Part shown: one piece after another, positions 10,690-22,065 of the stretch | Layout of the letters: every line of letters begins with the position of its first letter | Numbering within the stretch: the stretch's first letter is position 1 | Assembly (NCBI RefSeq): GCF_018873765.1 | Contig: NW_025317351.1 | Location: 700,449-764,448, forward strand | DNA from: Telopea speciosissima | Taxonomy: Eukaryota; Streptophyta; Magnoliopsida; Proteales; Proteaceae | Length of the DNA stretch: 64,000 nt | Direction: 5' to 3' | Notes under the pieces: model-generated | What the model was told of the DNA's origin: nothing | Databases searched by the model: none | Seen by the model: only the letters and a program-made list of their open reading frames with translations | Translations under genes and position numbers: made by a program

Positions 10690-11042
10690 ATTTTTTTTAT
10701 TCTTTTATTTTTTGGCAAATAATTATATTACCGAGCCCCAAGAGGGGGCAGGGAAGAAAGAACCAGAGAACCAATATACAAGAGGGAGAAGAAAAGGAGG
10801 GGGAGGGGAGAGAGAAAAAAGAAAAAAAAGGGAGGGGGGCGATCCTCCAGCCTATGCAGATGAGGAGGACCGCAAAAGGGCAATATCAAAGCCCCAACAA
10901 GTCAAATTGTGTCTATTCCTAGGGATGTCCGAGAAGGGCCTCTGACGGATACAGCTGAGCTTGGAGGACACATCGATGGAGATGGCTTTCCAAATCACAT
11001 CAAAAGATCTAGAGTTGGAAGTCCATCTCCTTAGATTCCTTT
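10690..11042 (-). mobile_element. L1 LINE no. 1, piece 4 (3' tail)
   Basis: Read on the minus strand this is the 3' end of an L1-type LINE. It runs from the zf-RVT tail (11042 down, matching the plus-strand LINE fragment at 34040-34110) to the 3' UTR and an A-rich tail, seen as T-rich sequence at 10690-10716. It continues across the gypsy-type insertion to 16056: both sides carry the target duplication CCTTT (11038-11042 and 16056-16060). Confidence 0.85.
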
Positions 11043-13935
11043 TGTGAAACCCAAAAAAAAAAAAAAAAAAAAAAAAACTTTCGGAACTTGAGTGGTTTCA
11101 GGTTCTGGTTCATTGCCCAAGCTAGTCTCTATGTGTTGGACTGTCTCAATTAAGAAATTTCGACTAATCTCATGACTCGTCTATAGAGGGCATTTCGAAC
11201 AGCCAACTACCTCGCCCTTCTAGAGTCAGAGAACCCCAATGGAACCCTGCACCTAAGCTACCTGTGTCGTATCTACTAGCTAGACAACATGTAGAACCCC
11301 TCCATTAATTAAACCCATTGTAAGTACAATTTATTTGTATTTTATAGGGTATCGTTCTGACCGTTTAGAGTTATAGGGGTATTTTAGTAAATTTACCTCT
11401 GTTGGACCCACATCCCCAGTGGGGAATCCTGTTCCTAACATTTACCCGTATTCGGATTACCCATTATGTCATATGACATCACTCTATGGTTAGATTAATG
11501 TAATAAGTACGAAATTCTGGTTAAAATTAGTTTTAGGAATTAATTTTAGGAAACTGATTTTTGTTGTATTAAAACCAAACAGCCCTTAGTCAATCCACTA
11601 CACATATATATATATATCAATCTATCTTTATTATTCACAATTCACAAAATCAAAAGAGAGGAAAATTGATCCAACCTAAGGAGAAGAAAAAGAAGAGAAG
11701 AAAAGAGGAGAAGAAGAAGGGAAAGTGAGGGCTTTGCATGGGGCTTGGTTCCTACACCTGAAATTGAAGTTTTGGGACCTCCATTGACAACTTAGCTGCA
11801 TAAATCAAGGCTGCCTTCACCTCTTCTCATTGCTGTACTCAGGTAAGCAGAAATTCCTGCTGTACCCATCTTCTTCTCCTAATTTCTCTATCCCTAATTG
11901 ATCTTTATAACAAATTCTTCCATTAAAGCTCAACCTATTGGTTTAATAAGCTAAGACCCATCCCTAACCTTTTTAATTAGACCCAATTGAGGATCAAATC
12001 TTGAATTAAGTTGTATAATTCTCTGCGTACCTCAAATCACAAATTGAAACATGAAACCTAATGAACCCTAGCATAGTGAATTAGGTTAATTTGATCAATT
12101 TCTCAAATTGGTTAATGATTTTGAATTAAATTAACCAAAACCCCTAATTTTTGCTGTTCCCCATCTTGTTCTTCTCTAATCTCAATCCTAATTAACTCCT
12201 AAACCCTAATCAGCCATTAAAGCTTAGAAATCTTAGGTTTATTAAATTAATTTCAGTATTTAAGCCTTGTTTTGAACCAAAGAATGGTTCAGATGTAACT
12301 ATGACTTGAGAATTTCAGCTTAGAAACCCAATTCTCTGCTGATTTACTCAATTAACAAACCCTTGATAATCAATTTGGGTTAATTTATTAAACCCCTCAA
12401 ATTGATTTTTCAATTTTGGAATAAATCATGAAATTGGACCCTCAATTAAATGGACCCACCTTAGAATTAGGTGAAACCATGAAATTAAGCCCATGCATGT
12501 CAAGATCTGACCATTAGGAACAAGACCCCAATTCTCCCCTCTGAATCCGGTCCAATATTTTTGGACAGAAATGCCCCTAGACCCTTGGTTAGACCTTAGA
12601 CTGCCTTCTGACCCTAACACTTGATCTTTTCTAATGTTTTAGGACTGTGTTGGGCTATATACTCTATTCTTACCTGTATTGCTGGGATCTTTGAAGGGTA
12701 ACTGACTTAGTCTAGCCTGCAACTTCAGGTAAGGGAATTCTGACTTTAATTTTGGAGTGTTTATCATTTTAATTTGTTATTGTTCTGATTGCCATGACAT
12801 GCGTCATCAAAATTATCCTGTTCATATAGTTTATTAGCTTTTATTTACTGCATTAGAATCTACATGTGAATTAGGTTGCTTTGGCATCTTGCACTTGCAC
12901 TGATATTTACTTGTTACTGATGATTATTACTGGAGAAATATTGTTCTATTTAAATTCAGCTATTCATACTTGTGCTATCATGCATAGTTTGCACTGGGCT
13001 AGGCTGTTATATCATAACCCAGTACTACGCCCCTTACCAACAGGGGGTAAGGTGTTGGACAACCCGTGGTACAGCCGAAGGGTATGCCGGGGTACCATTC
13101 ACTGTCTCATGTTAGCGTGTGTACTCCGCTATGGGAATAAACAGTAGGGTTGGTCATTGAGGGTCTGTTGGGTTAGCTGCCTGGTGATATGCTTTCCTGG
13201 CAGGTCCTCACCGTGGTAGAATGGTTTCGCTCGGGTGACCGACGTCTGGAGCTGCCTGGTGTCATGCTTTCCAGTTGGTCATTGGGGGTCTGTTGGGTTA
13301 ACTGCCTTGTGTCATGCTTTCCTGGCGGGTTCTCTTCGAGGTTAGCATCTACCATAGTAGTACTTATACCACATGAGACTTAGTATCCATGTTAGGAGCA
13401 TGCTAGATTAGCACATTCATCATAAATTATTGTGTTGTGTTTTGTATGCATTTCCTTACTAGGCTCAGTTGAGAGCTCACCCCTGTGGATATCCCTATTT
13501 TTCAGGTGATTTAATTACTTTTAATGATGGATTTGCGGCGCTGGAGTTTGAAGTGCATGATACTTCGTGCGCATGTGATGATTGCGCAATCTTCTGATCT
13601 TGGCCTGACAGTCCAGGCTATCTCCCCACTCTTTTATGCTTATAAATATTTCTATATTGATATAATATAGTTTTTGTATAGTTTTACCCTGTAGTACCTT
13701 TGAGAACTGTATAGTAGCATCACAAGCTTTGTCCTTTATATAAATGAAATATCACATAGACTTCTCTTACTACTGATGTTACTTTTATTATTTAATTGTT
13801 TCTGCTGCCTCTGATTACTGTATTTGTGAGCAATGATTGTAAATAGGGTACTGTACTTGTGATCCTTGGGGATTGGTTGGATGTCAGAGATATCCCGCCA
13901 CACTTGGCCCTTATTAACCGGGCCGGGGTGTGACA
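11043..13935 (+). repeat. 5' LTR, subfamily B (2893 bp)
   Basis: It starts TGTGAAACCC followed by a long A run and ends GGGTGTGACA. It is closely similar along its length to the solo LTR at 30323-33195 (for example the 13020-13150 and 32290-32420 blocks). It contains an internal near-duplicate at 13150-13330 (GGTCATTG.GGGTCTGTTGGGTTA). It shares the first and last parts with subfamily A LTRs but has different middle sequence. Confidence 0.92.
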
Positions 13936-13941
13936 TTTAAG

Positions 13942-13955
13942 TGGTATCAGAACCT
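13942..13955 (+). other. Primer binding site (initiator Met tRNA)
   Basis: TGGTATCAGAACCT lies six bases after the LTR end. TGGTATCAGA is complementary to the 3' end of initiator methionine tRNA, the usual primer for plant LTR elements. It proves that 11043-13935 is a 5' LTR and not a solo LTR. Confidence 0.9.
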
Positions 13956-14268
13956 TTGTGCTCTACTCCTATTTACAATCAAGTTCACAGTACAGCAGCT
14001 CTTAGACTCATTGATCTGAAGGTGAGTCTACTTAGGATGAATAAAAGCTTCAACTAAAAGCTACAACTAAAGTAAATTTTTTTTTTTTATTTGATTGTAT
14101 AACACAAGAGATTAAATAGAAAAAAAAATTAAAAATTAAAAACTTTATAAGTAAGCTGTGTCATTAGTACAATGGTTACAACTTTTTACAGACTTTAAGG
14201 AAGTACAAATTCCTACAAGGAACAACTGAAGGAAGTAAAGTAAAAGCTAGACTAGGATGCATAAGTCA

Positions 14269-15547
14269 TCACTGCTGTGGTGGTGGTGGTGGTGGTCCCT
14301 GACCAGAGAAGAATGATCTCCACTGATCCAACTCAATCTCCACTACCTGGACACGGCTGCTAAAATGAGTGAAGTCCCTCCTCATGCCATCAAACCCCTG
14401 TCTCATGGATCTCTCTAAGCCCTCAAACTGGCTAAAGAGCTGTCCCCAGGGAGTACCATCTGCAGGAACAGCTGCAACAGATGAGGAAGAAGCACCCGCA
14501 TGACCATATGAATGCCGAGCAGGAGTAGGTGGATCCCTGTGTGCCCCTGCATGTCCCCTCTCTGTAGTATACTCAGCATCAGTGGTCCGTCCCATGTTAG
14601 TGCGTCTGGATGACCAAGTTCTAGAGAAAAAGGAGGAAGCTCTATACCCATCTTCACCAGAGTGATTCGGTTAATGCTCGGAGACTTCACCCCCGAGGCC
14701 TCCTCAATTGATAGGTTCACCCCAAACTTAGGAAATACCTTGGTGAACAGCCTTCCAAGCAACAGATTTCCACGCTCCGGGTTGTCATGTAAATGTGCCA
14801 TAGTACGTATGATGGCATAGGGAAGGCAAATCTGAAATCCTGTGTTGAGACAGTGGGTGGCCAGGATCTGCATGGTGGATAACTCAGTGCGATGCCCACT
14901 CTTCGGGACCACATTATGTCTACAAATCCTAGACAACACCCTAGCTGAAGGAAGCAGATCCAACTCAGATTTCATCCTGTCATAAAACCTCCCATCTGTC
15001 AGGACTGAGTACAACCACTCCTGCTCTTCATCAGCTGAGAACTCAGAAGCATCAGCACTTGGAGTGTAATATCTCCACTCCCCTTCAATTGATATCTTTT
15101 GTATGATAACCAACTGAGCAATTTTGAAGGTAATAGGCATGTCTTCCACATAGGGACAAATAATAAACTCTTCTCCTTCATACCGGTAAGATTGATTGCT
15201 CAAGAAGAATCGCACCAATCGAGGGTAGCAATGTCTCTCCGGTTATAGCATGGATAGCCACCCTAGTTTCTCAAAAATTTTTCCTGGAGCTTGAATGGGA
15301 TAAGGTCAGCCAAGACTACATTCCTTTCCTCTTCCACTTTCCGGAAGAACCTTGGGTTGAATTCAGTTGGAACTGCAGCTGCATGTCTACCTCTTCCCCT
15401 ACTACCTCGACCTCCTCCATGACCATGGGCTGCAGCCATATTTGATCGAATGCTGCAAATACAAAGAGAAAGGGAAGAAAGGAACATATGAGAATTTGTG
15501 TAAACATAATGGGAAAGTTGGGACAGCAACATAGTTAAGGTAGACAA
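14269..15547 (-). pseudogene. Antisense ORF: putative plant transposon protein-like
   Basis: The main frame runs from about 15225 down to 14415 and reads YPRLVRFFLSNQSYRYEGEE, then HNVVPKSGHRTELSTMQIL, and LPYAIIRTMAH. This pattern (an IL.HN..P..GHR.E......A.. block, then LPY.I) resembles the domain annotated as putative plant transposon protein (from memory; no search was run). An N-terminal Gly/Arg-rich start (MAAAHGHGGGRGSRGRGR, near 15440) is in another frame. The C-terminal end (14269-14595) is in a third frame, with a poly-Pro finish. A frame change near 15250 and another near 14600 break it. It runs opposite to the LTRs. Its function is unknown. Confidence 0.6.
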
Positions 15548-16000
15548 TGACTAAGATTCAATAGAGACCTTAGTTGCAAACATGCTAATGGGAAAGAATG
15601 GAAATCACAAGGTTAAGTAGACTAGTAAGGATTTGGCTGATTATACAATGAGAGGATAGCTATTGGTTGATAATAGATCTATTTAGAAATTTAGTCATAT
15701 AAAGCACTTAGAAAATTCTTCTTTTATGTATTTTCATGCTGTCATTGATAAAATGATTGGAAACCTAACCACTTTCATGTAGAAGAATATCTAAAAGTTT
15801 GATAGATGCTAGGAGTACCTTAAGTTTTAAAATGGACAAGAAGTTAGCTAAGAAGACTCATTAGGACATTTTATCGAACACTTAGTGCGCACAGCCTAGT
15901 ATATAATTAGAAGTAAAGTTTTGGATAAAAGAAGATTAGTAAGAAAGAACTTAGAAAAGAAGAAAGGAACCCAAATGTGTCCCAAATTGTGAACCAAAAC
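15548..16000. other. Internal region of gypsy-type element, no gene seen
   Basis: A/T-rich sequence between the antisense ORF and the 3' LTR remnant. It may be the 5' flank of the antisense ORF. No motif is identifiable. Confidence 0.4.
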
Positions 16001-16055
16001 ATGTCAGAGATATCCCGCCACACTTGGCCCTTATTAACCGGGCCGGGGTGTGACA
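16001..16055 (+). repeat. 3' LTR remnant (last 55 bp)
   Basis: From ATGTCAGAGATATCCCGCC to GGGTGTGACA the sequence matches the end of the 5' LTR (13881-13935). It is followed by CCTTT, the same five bases that precede the 5' LTR. The rest of the LTR has been deleted; the deletion point is at about 16000. Confidence 0.9.
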
Positions 16056-17726
16056 CCTTTCCATCCAAATATGGTGAATAGCGGCGCTGAAGACCAACTT
16101 TCCGATAGTGTCACAAGTGAAGTTCCTAGAGAAGGTTTTGAGCAACCAAAGCCATTCACGGTCAAAACTCCTGATCCTTCTGCTACGTGGCCAAATGGAG
16201 GATAAGACCTTTTTCGAAATGGAGGAGGTAAAGGGGCAGTCAAAGAAGAGATGAGGGGTATCTTCACAGCCGATCCAACAAAGGTTGCAAGAGGGGGAGG
16301 TTGGGATGGTGCGGTGAATTAGAAGGCTTGGGTAGGCAGGCAAAGTCTGAGGGCTCTCCAAACAGTTAGGCTGTGGCGGGGTATGTGGCCTTTGAACCAG
16401 ACGAGGTTGTACCAGGGGACAGAGGGACTAGGGTCTATGGAAAAGCTTCAAGCAGAAGAGGAGGAGAAGTTACCGGTGGGGGAGGGGAGCCAGATGACCT
16501 TATCCACGCGGGGGGAGGGGTTTTGCATTAACGGGGGAAGGGTTGCCCAGATTTGAGAGATGATATCTGGGTTGAGGGAGGGGTGGGGGGTCAAAGAACC
16601 AGAGGAGATGAGGAAGGAGACCGGGGCGGCCTTGGGGAGGCCAGAGGAGTATATGGCTCTAGGGCCAAGAAGATTGTAAAGGATACCTGAGGGGTACCAA
16701 GGGTCAAGCTAGAGAGAGGTGGAATTGCCATCAACAATGGAGGAGGAGATACCACGGAGGGCCAGAGGGCGGAGGGAGAGGATCTTACGCCAAATCCAAG
16801 AGGAGTCTGCATGTATGGGGACAGTCCAGATGGAGTTAGATTTAAGGAAATGAGAATGGACCCATGAAACCCAGATAGAATCCTAGTGGGAAGAGATTCT
16901 CCAGAGGAGCTTAAGGATGCCTGCCGTGTTGGAGTCACGAATGCGGCGAATGCCTAGACCACCCTCAGATTTGGGGAGACAGATAGATTTCCCGCTAACT
17001 GGGTAGAGAAATCTGGGGGTGTCACTACCCTTCCAGAGGAATGCGCAGAAGATGCGCTCAATGGCCTTGATGGTGGAGTTAAGGATGCAGAAGATACCAG
17101 TCCAATAGATGTAGGTAGCTTGGAGAACCAAACGGATACATTCGAGTCTACCAGCGTAAGAAAGAAGCTTTCCCATAGCTGGAGACGCTTGCGAATGTTG
17201 TCGAACATAGGAGTGCAATGATGGTTCGTGAGCCTGGCAGGGATGAGGGGAAGGCCAAGGTAGATGACAGGAAGAGAACCGATGGAGAAACCAATTAAGA
17301 GACGAAGGAATTCTTTAGAAGAGTCCGAGATACCTGAGAGAAAGATTTTGGATTTAAGAAGATTGACTCGGAGGCCAGAGAGACTCAAAGAGATGGAGCG
17401 AGTCCATGATTGCCGAGATGGAGGAGTGGGACGCCTTAGAGAAGATCATCAGATCATCAGCAAAGGCCAGATGGGAAAGGTTGGTGTGCTTGTATTTTGG
17501 AGAGGGGAGATGAGGTGGAGATCAGTTTTGGTTTGGAGGCTTCTGGAGAGGACTTCCAGGGCAAGGGAGAAGAGAAAAGGGGAGAGGGGGCAGCCTTGGC
17601 GAATTCCGACTTTGGAGCGGAAAAAACCAGCTGGAGAACCATTTACTAGGACAGAGAAGGAGGGGTAGGAGATACAGACGTAAATCTAGCGAATGAAGAC
17701 AGAAGGGAAGCCCATGAGGGAGAGCA
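16056..17726 (-). mobile_element. L1 LINE no. 1, piece 3 (RT C-terminus and zf-RVT)
   Basis: Minus-strand frames encode the second half of the LINE reverse transcriptase. LAFADDLMIF near 17440-17475 is the catalytic F/YADD motif, followed by GLRVNLLKSKIFLSGIS and YLGLPLIPARL, and then the zf-RVT tail (a CNLCWIGCEDTPHLFFDCPF type block near 16240-16300). The frame shifts several times. It continues at 20435 beyond the solo LTR and at 11042 beyond the gypsy-type element. Confidence 0.92.
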
Positions 17727-20434
17727 TGTCACACCCCGGCCCGGTTATTAAGGGCCAAGTGTGGCGGGATGTCTCTGACATCCAACCAATCCCCAAGGAT
17801 CACAAGTGCAGTACCCTATTCACAATCATTGCTCACAGATACAGTAATCAGAGGCAGCGGAAATAATTTAATTAATAGAGATAACATCATTAGTAAGAGA
17901 AGTCTAAATGATATTTCATTTATATAAATGATAAGGCTTATGATACAACTATACAGTTCTCAAAGGTAGCACAGAGTAAAAGTATACAAGAAACTATTCT
18001 ATAACTATATAAAGCATAAAAGAGTGGGGAGGTAGCCTGGACTATCAGGCCAAGATCAGGAGGTTGCCCAATCATCACGCGCGCACGAAGTATCGTGCAC
18101 TTCAAACTCCAGCGCCGTAAATTCAACATTAGAAGTAACTAAATCACCTGAAAAAGAAGGATATCCACAGGGGTGAGCTCTCAACTGGGCCTAGTAAGGG
18201 GGGTACAAGCATACAAACATAATAAATCTATGATGCATGTGCTAAACTAACATATTCCTAGCACAGATACCAAGTCTCATGGGGTATAAGTACTACTACT
18301 AGTGGTAGATGCTAACCTCGGTCCCGGAACTAACCCTTTGGTCACCCGAGCGAAACCATTATACCACGGTGAGGACCCGCCAGTTCCGGAACTAACACAT
18401 CGGACCCCGACAGACCCCCAAATGACCAACCCTGCCTGTTTATTCCCACAGCGGAATTAGGGACCCGCTAACATGGGACAGAAGATGGCATCCCGGAACT
18501 AACACATCGGTCTCTGCCATGGGTTGTCCAACACCTTTCCCCCTGTTGGTAAGGGGCGCAGTACTGGGTAATGAATATCAACCTAGCCCAGTGCAGTCTA
18601 AACATGATGAGGCAAGCATGATCTGAGTTATAAATTACCGAATTCCATCATCATAAATTCACTTCATATAAATAATCAATGCAAATGCAATGCAGTATGT
18701 CTTTGTGCAACCTATTTTATATGCAGTCTAATGCATTAAATAAAAGCTAGAAAACTACATGCTCCAGGTATAGAGGTAATGATGCATGAGCATGGCATTC
18801 AGCATAAAGTTGAAATTAATGTGATAAACACGCAGGAAATTAAGGTCGAATCCCCTTACCTGTATTGGAGTCTAGTTCAACTAGGGAGTTCTCCAATAGA
18901 TCAGCAAAGCACACAAAGACAGCAGAGAAATAGACCTAAATATCATGGCAAAACAGTGTTTATGAGGTTCATGAAGTGTCAAGGCAAACCCCAACATAAC
19001 AGAGCATCAAAGGCATAAAAAATGACCAGCCGGATGCAAACTCCAAAGGAGCCGGTCGACCTCCTCTGGGCCTGCAACTCCATCCGGGAGTGTGTCTGAA
19101 TTTGGGGTTTTTCCTATTTTTGGGCAGATCCTTACATGCAAGGGTAAAATCTTGGTGTTTTAACACCATATTAAGGTGGGTCTACCTACATAGGGGTTCA
19201 ATTTCATAAACAACTTCCTAATTTTGATAATTTCAAGAATTAAACCTAATTAACTAGATTAGGGTTTATGAAATACTATTAAAAACAGCAATACAGCCTG
19301 CAGACTTGATGAATTACTGAATTTCAGGTCTCATAGGGACAAAAATTGTTCCCAATTAGTCCAAACATGCTCAATCTCTAAATCCCATGCTTGGTCTTCA
19401 AGCTTTAATGGTAGAATTTCCTAATAGATGAACTAGAGATGGAGAAGAAATGAAATAAAGAGGGAGACAGCAAGTATTCAAGGCTTACCTTAATATAGGA
19501 GCAAGAAACAAGGTACAGCAGCCTTCTAATGGAGTCTCTAAGTTCAATTTCAGAAGTAGAAGGTAGGTTGTAGGGTTCTTCTTCTTCTTTTCCTTTCTTC
19601 TCTATTTTTCCTTCTTGCTTTCTGGTTCTTCCAAGAGAGAATTCGTTTCTCTCAGCCCCTTTAGTTTGTTGTGATTGTAATAGTAAAGAGAAGGTTTTAT
19701 ATATATATATGGTAATGGCATTTAAGCACTAAAGGGCATTTCAGTCTTTTTAACTGAAATTAGATTTAAATCAATTTCTATAACAGTTTATATATCTGAA
19801 ATTTGTATTTAATACACTATTCTATCTATAATTCGATGCCGGACAACATTAAAGGTCATCCGAGTACGGGTAACTATCGGGGACAGCATTGCCTACTGGG
19901 AAAGTGGGTCCCAGATGGTCAATTTTACTAAAATACCTTTCTAACTCGATTTGGTTGTACAAAACGTTATATAAATATATTTTAAATTATACTTATATTG
20001 AGTTTAATTAAGGGGGAGGTCTTGCAGTCTGTCCAGCCAGCAGACCCAACATAGGTAGCTCTGGTGCGGGGTCCCACAAGGTAAAAATTACTATTCTGCC
20101 CCTAATACATTAATTAATTAAAAATACAACATATATACATATAAAATGGGATTCTTATCTGGGATTCGGCCTAAGACGGAGAGAGGCTTCGCAGGCCCTC
20201 AATCCAACATGCCAAGCTTATGTGTTATCTACCACTAGACACCTCAGACTCATTTAAGGTCACGGTAGTTGGCTGATCGGAATGCCTTTACAGACGAGTC
20301 ATGAGATAGGTCTAAATTTCTTAATCAAGACGGCACACAACTTAGAGGCTAGTATGGGCAAAGTTGAACCAGAACTTGAAATCACACAGATTCCAAAAGT
20401 TCAAATTTATTCAGAAATTTGACCTGGTTTCACA
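17727..20434 (-). repeat. Solo LTR, subfamily A, minus orientation (2708 bp)
   Basis: On the plus strand it starts TGTCACACCCCGGCCCGG and ends GACCTGGTTTCACA, the reverse complement of the other LTRs. GAGCA stands at 17722-17726 and 20435-20439, a perfect 5-bp target duplication. No internal sequence remains, so the element was reduced by LTR-LTR recombination. The block at 18300-18560 has the CGGAACTAAC phrase (the reverse of GTTAGTTCCG), which places it with the LTR at 2916. Confidence 0.95.
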
Positions 20435-22001
20435 GAGCACATCACAGATGAAATCCCAACGGATGGAGTCAAAAGCTTTGTGGAGATCGATTTTTAAAAG
20501 AGCCGCCGGGGAATAAGATTTACGGTCAAGCCTCTGACGATCTCAAAGCAGAGGATGATGTTGCCCGCAATGCTTCAGCCGGCGATGAAGGCCGACTGGT
20601 TGGGACTAACAAGGGAGGGAATTACCGCTTTAATCCGATTGGAAAGAATCTTGGCCATGAACTTATAGATGAGATTACAAAGGGAGATGGGCCAAAAGTC
20701 AGTCAGAGAAATAGTCCCGTACTTTTTAGGGATAAGGCAGATGAAGGTTTGGTTGATCTGAGCCAGCTGACCAAGCTTGAAAAAGAAGCTGCGGATGGCT
20801 TTGAAAACCTTAAAAGGAGTCCCAGCAGCTGAGGAAGAAGCCCATACGAAAGCCATTAGGGCCTGGAGCCTTGTTGGTCTTATAGGAAAGGATTGCCTGG
20901 GGAAGAAAGGATGCATGGGGGGAATAAATTTATCAATGAGAGCCGGGGGAATAGGGGAAGAGGGAGGGAGGGAGGGATTGAAAAGGGTGGCGAAGAAAGA
21001 GGAGGCAGCTTCTTTGATTTCAGAGGGAGAGGAGAGAGAGACCCCATCAGAATCGAGGAGGAGGGTGATGTAGTTTAAATTCTGCCTAGCTTTAAGGGAG
21101 CGGTGGAAATAGGCAAAATTCGAATTACCCAGTTTCAGCCATTTGGAACGAGATTTCTGGTGAAGAAAGCTTTCCTCAGCGAGGGAGAGAGAGAAAAGCT
21201 CTTCGGAGAGGCGCTTCTCATCGGCGACAAAAGCCGGGTTGAGAGGATCAGACTGGAGCTTGAATTGGATCAGAGAGAGATCAGATCGACAGGAAGAGAG
21301 CCTGGAGGGAATATTACCAAAGGTGGAGAGGTTCCACCTTTGGAGGGTAGATTTGGTATTTCTGAGCTTGCGAACTAGGGCAACCAGAGGGAGAGAGTGA
21401 GAAGAAACCGGTAAGCGCCAAGCTTTCTTGATGGTAGGCAGATAGAGGGGGTAGGATGTCCACAAGTCAAAGAACTTGAAAGGTTTGGGGCCAAACGAGG
21501 AATAAGGCTGAAGGGAAATGAAGCAGGGGCAATGATCCGGAAAGGCCTTGGATAAGAAAGGATGCATCCGAATGGGGGAGAGAGGAGAGCCAGACATCAT
21601 TGACAAGAAAACGGTCAAGCTTGCAGCCGATGCGATCAGGACCAACACGACGGTTGTGGCAGGTAAGGGGGGAACCTGACCACCGAAGATCATCAAGGCC
21701 AAGATCCTCAATGCAGTCATTGAAGGGGTCAACCGCCGAGAGCTCAATGGGCCTGCCGCCCAGTTTTTCAAGTTGGGAGCGGACCACATTGAAGTCTCCT
21801 CAGATTCCCCAAGGTAGAGAATCCAAACCGGGCTTAAGGAGGGAGAGATCGGTCCAGAGGGAGAGGCGGTCGATGGCCTGGTTGAAAGCATAAACCACAG
21901 TGAGAAAGAAGGGAGAGGGGGAATTGTGAAAAGTAAGACGAAGGTGGACAAATTGGGAAGAGGAGTGAGAGAGGGAGATGGATGAAGTAATGTGGGAACT
22001 A
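20435..22001 (-). mobile_element. L1 LINE no. 1, piece 2 (endonuclease end and RT N-terminus)
   Basis: The minus strand carries a 458-codon frame (21951-20575). It holds the end of the endonuclease domain (PLTCHNRRVGPDRIGCKLDR in an overlapping frame near 21640) and the N-terminal RT (FICLIPKK near 20740, SPNQSAFIAG at 20575). RT motif A (KAFDSIRWDF) lies near 20455-20490 in another frame. The piece joins piece 3 at 17726 across the solo LTR and piece 1 at about 27121 across copia no. 1. Confidence 0.9.
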
Positions 22002-22012
22002 CTATTCATAAA

Positions 22013-22058
22013 CATGGGGATATGTACAAGTATACCCCTGAAACTACTATTCTTAACA
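22013..22058 (-). repeat. Copia no. 1 3' LTR remnant (46 bp)
   Basis: CATGGGGATATGTACAAGTA to CTTAACA matches the start of the 5' LTR at 27070-27115 with two substitutions. It follows the CTTGAGGGGGAG purine tract on the minus strand. The next bases (21998-22012, ACTACTATTCATAAA) look like a second scrap of the LTR start. Confidence 0.85.
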
Positions 22059-22065
22059 CTCCCCC

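Larger units (their letters stand above)
11043..16055 (+). mobile_element. Gypsy-type LTR element with antisense ORF and truncated 3' LTR
   Basis: The element has a 5' LTR (11043-13935), a primer binding site at 13942, about 2.1 kb of internal DNA and only the last 55 bp or so of a 3' LTR (16001-16055). It is flanked by CCTTT on both sides, so it inserted whole and later lost most of its 3' LTR. No gag, RT or integrase is seen. The only coding sequence runs antisense (14269-15547). It is therefore a non-autonomous or internally replaced derivative. It is inserted in the 3' part of LINE no. 1. Confidence 0.9.

Noticed and set aside
12881-13147. 88-codon frame also found at 32157-32423 with similar protein
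   Set aside because: Both lie inside subfamily B LTRs, so the similarity follows from LTR homology. No domain is seen and the LTR at 2916 does not keep it.
16883-17218. Possible separate gene near 17 kb
   Set aside because: The translation is LINE RT C-terminus in a shifted frame, part of LINE no. 1.
17264-17668. Arg/Glu-rich plus-strand frame
   Set aside because: Antisense of the LINE RT; composition is skewed as expected for an antisense shadow.
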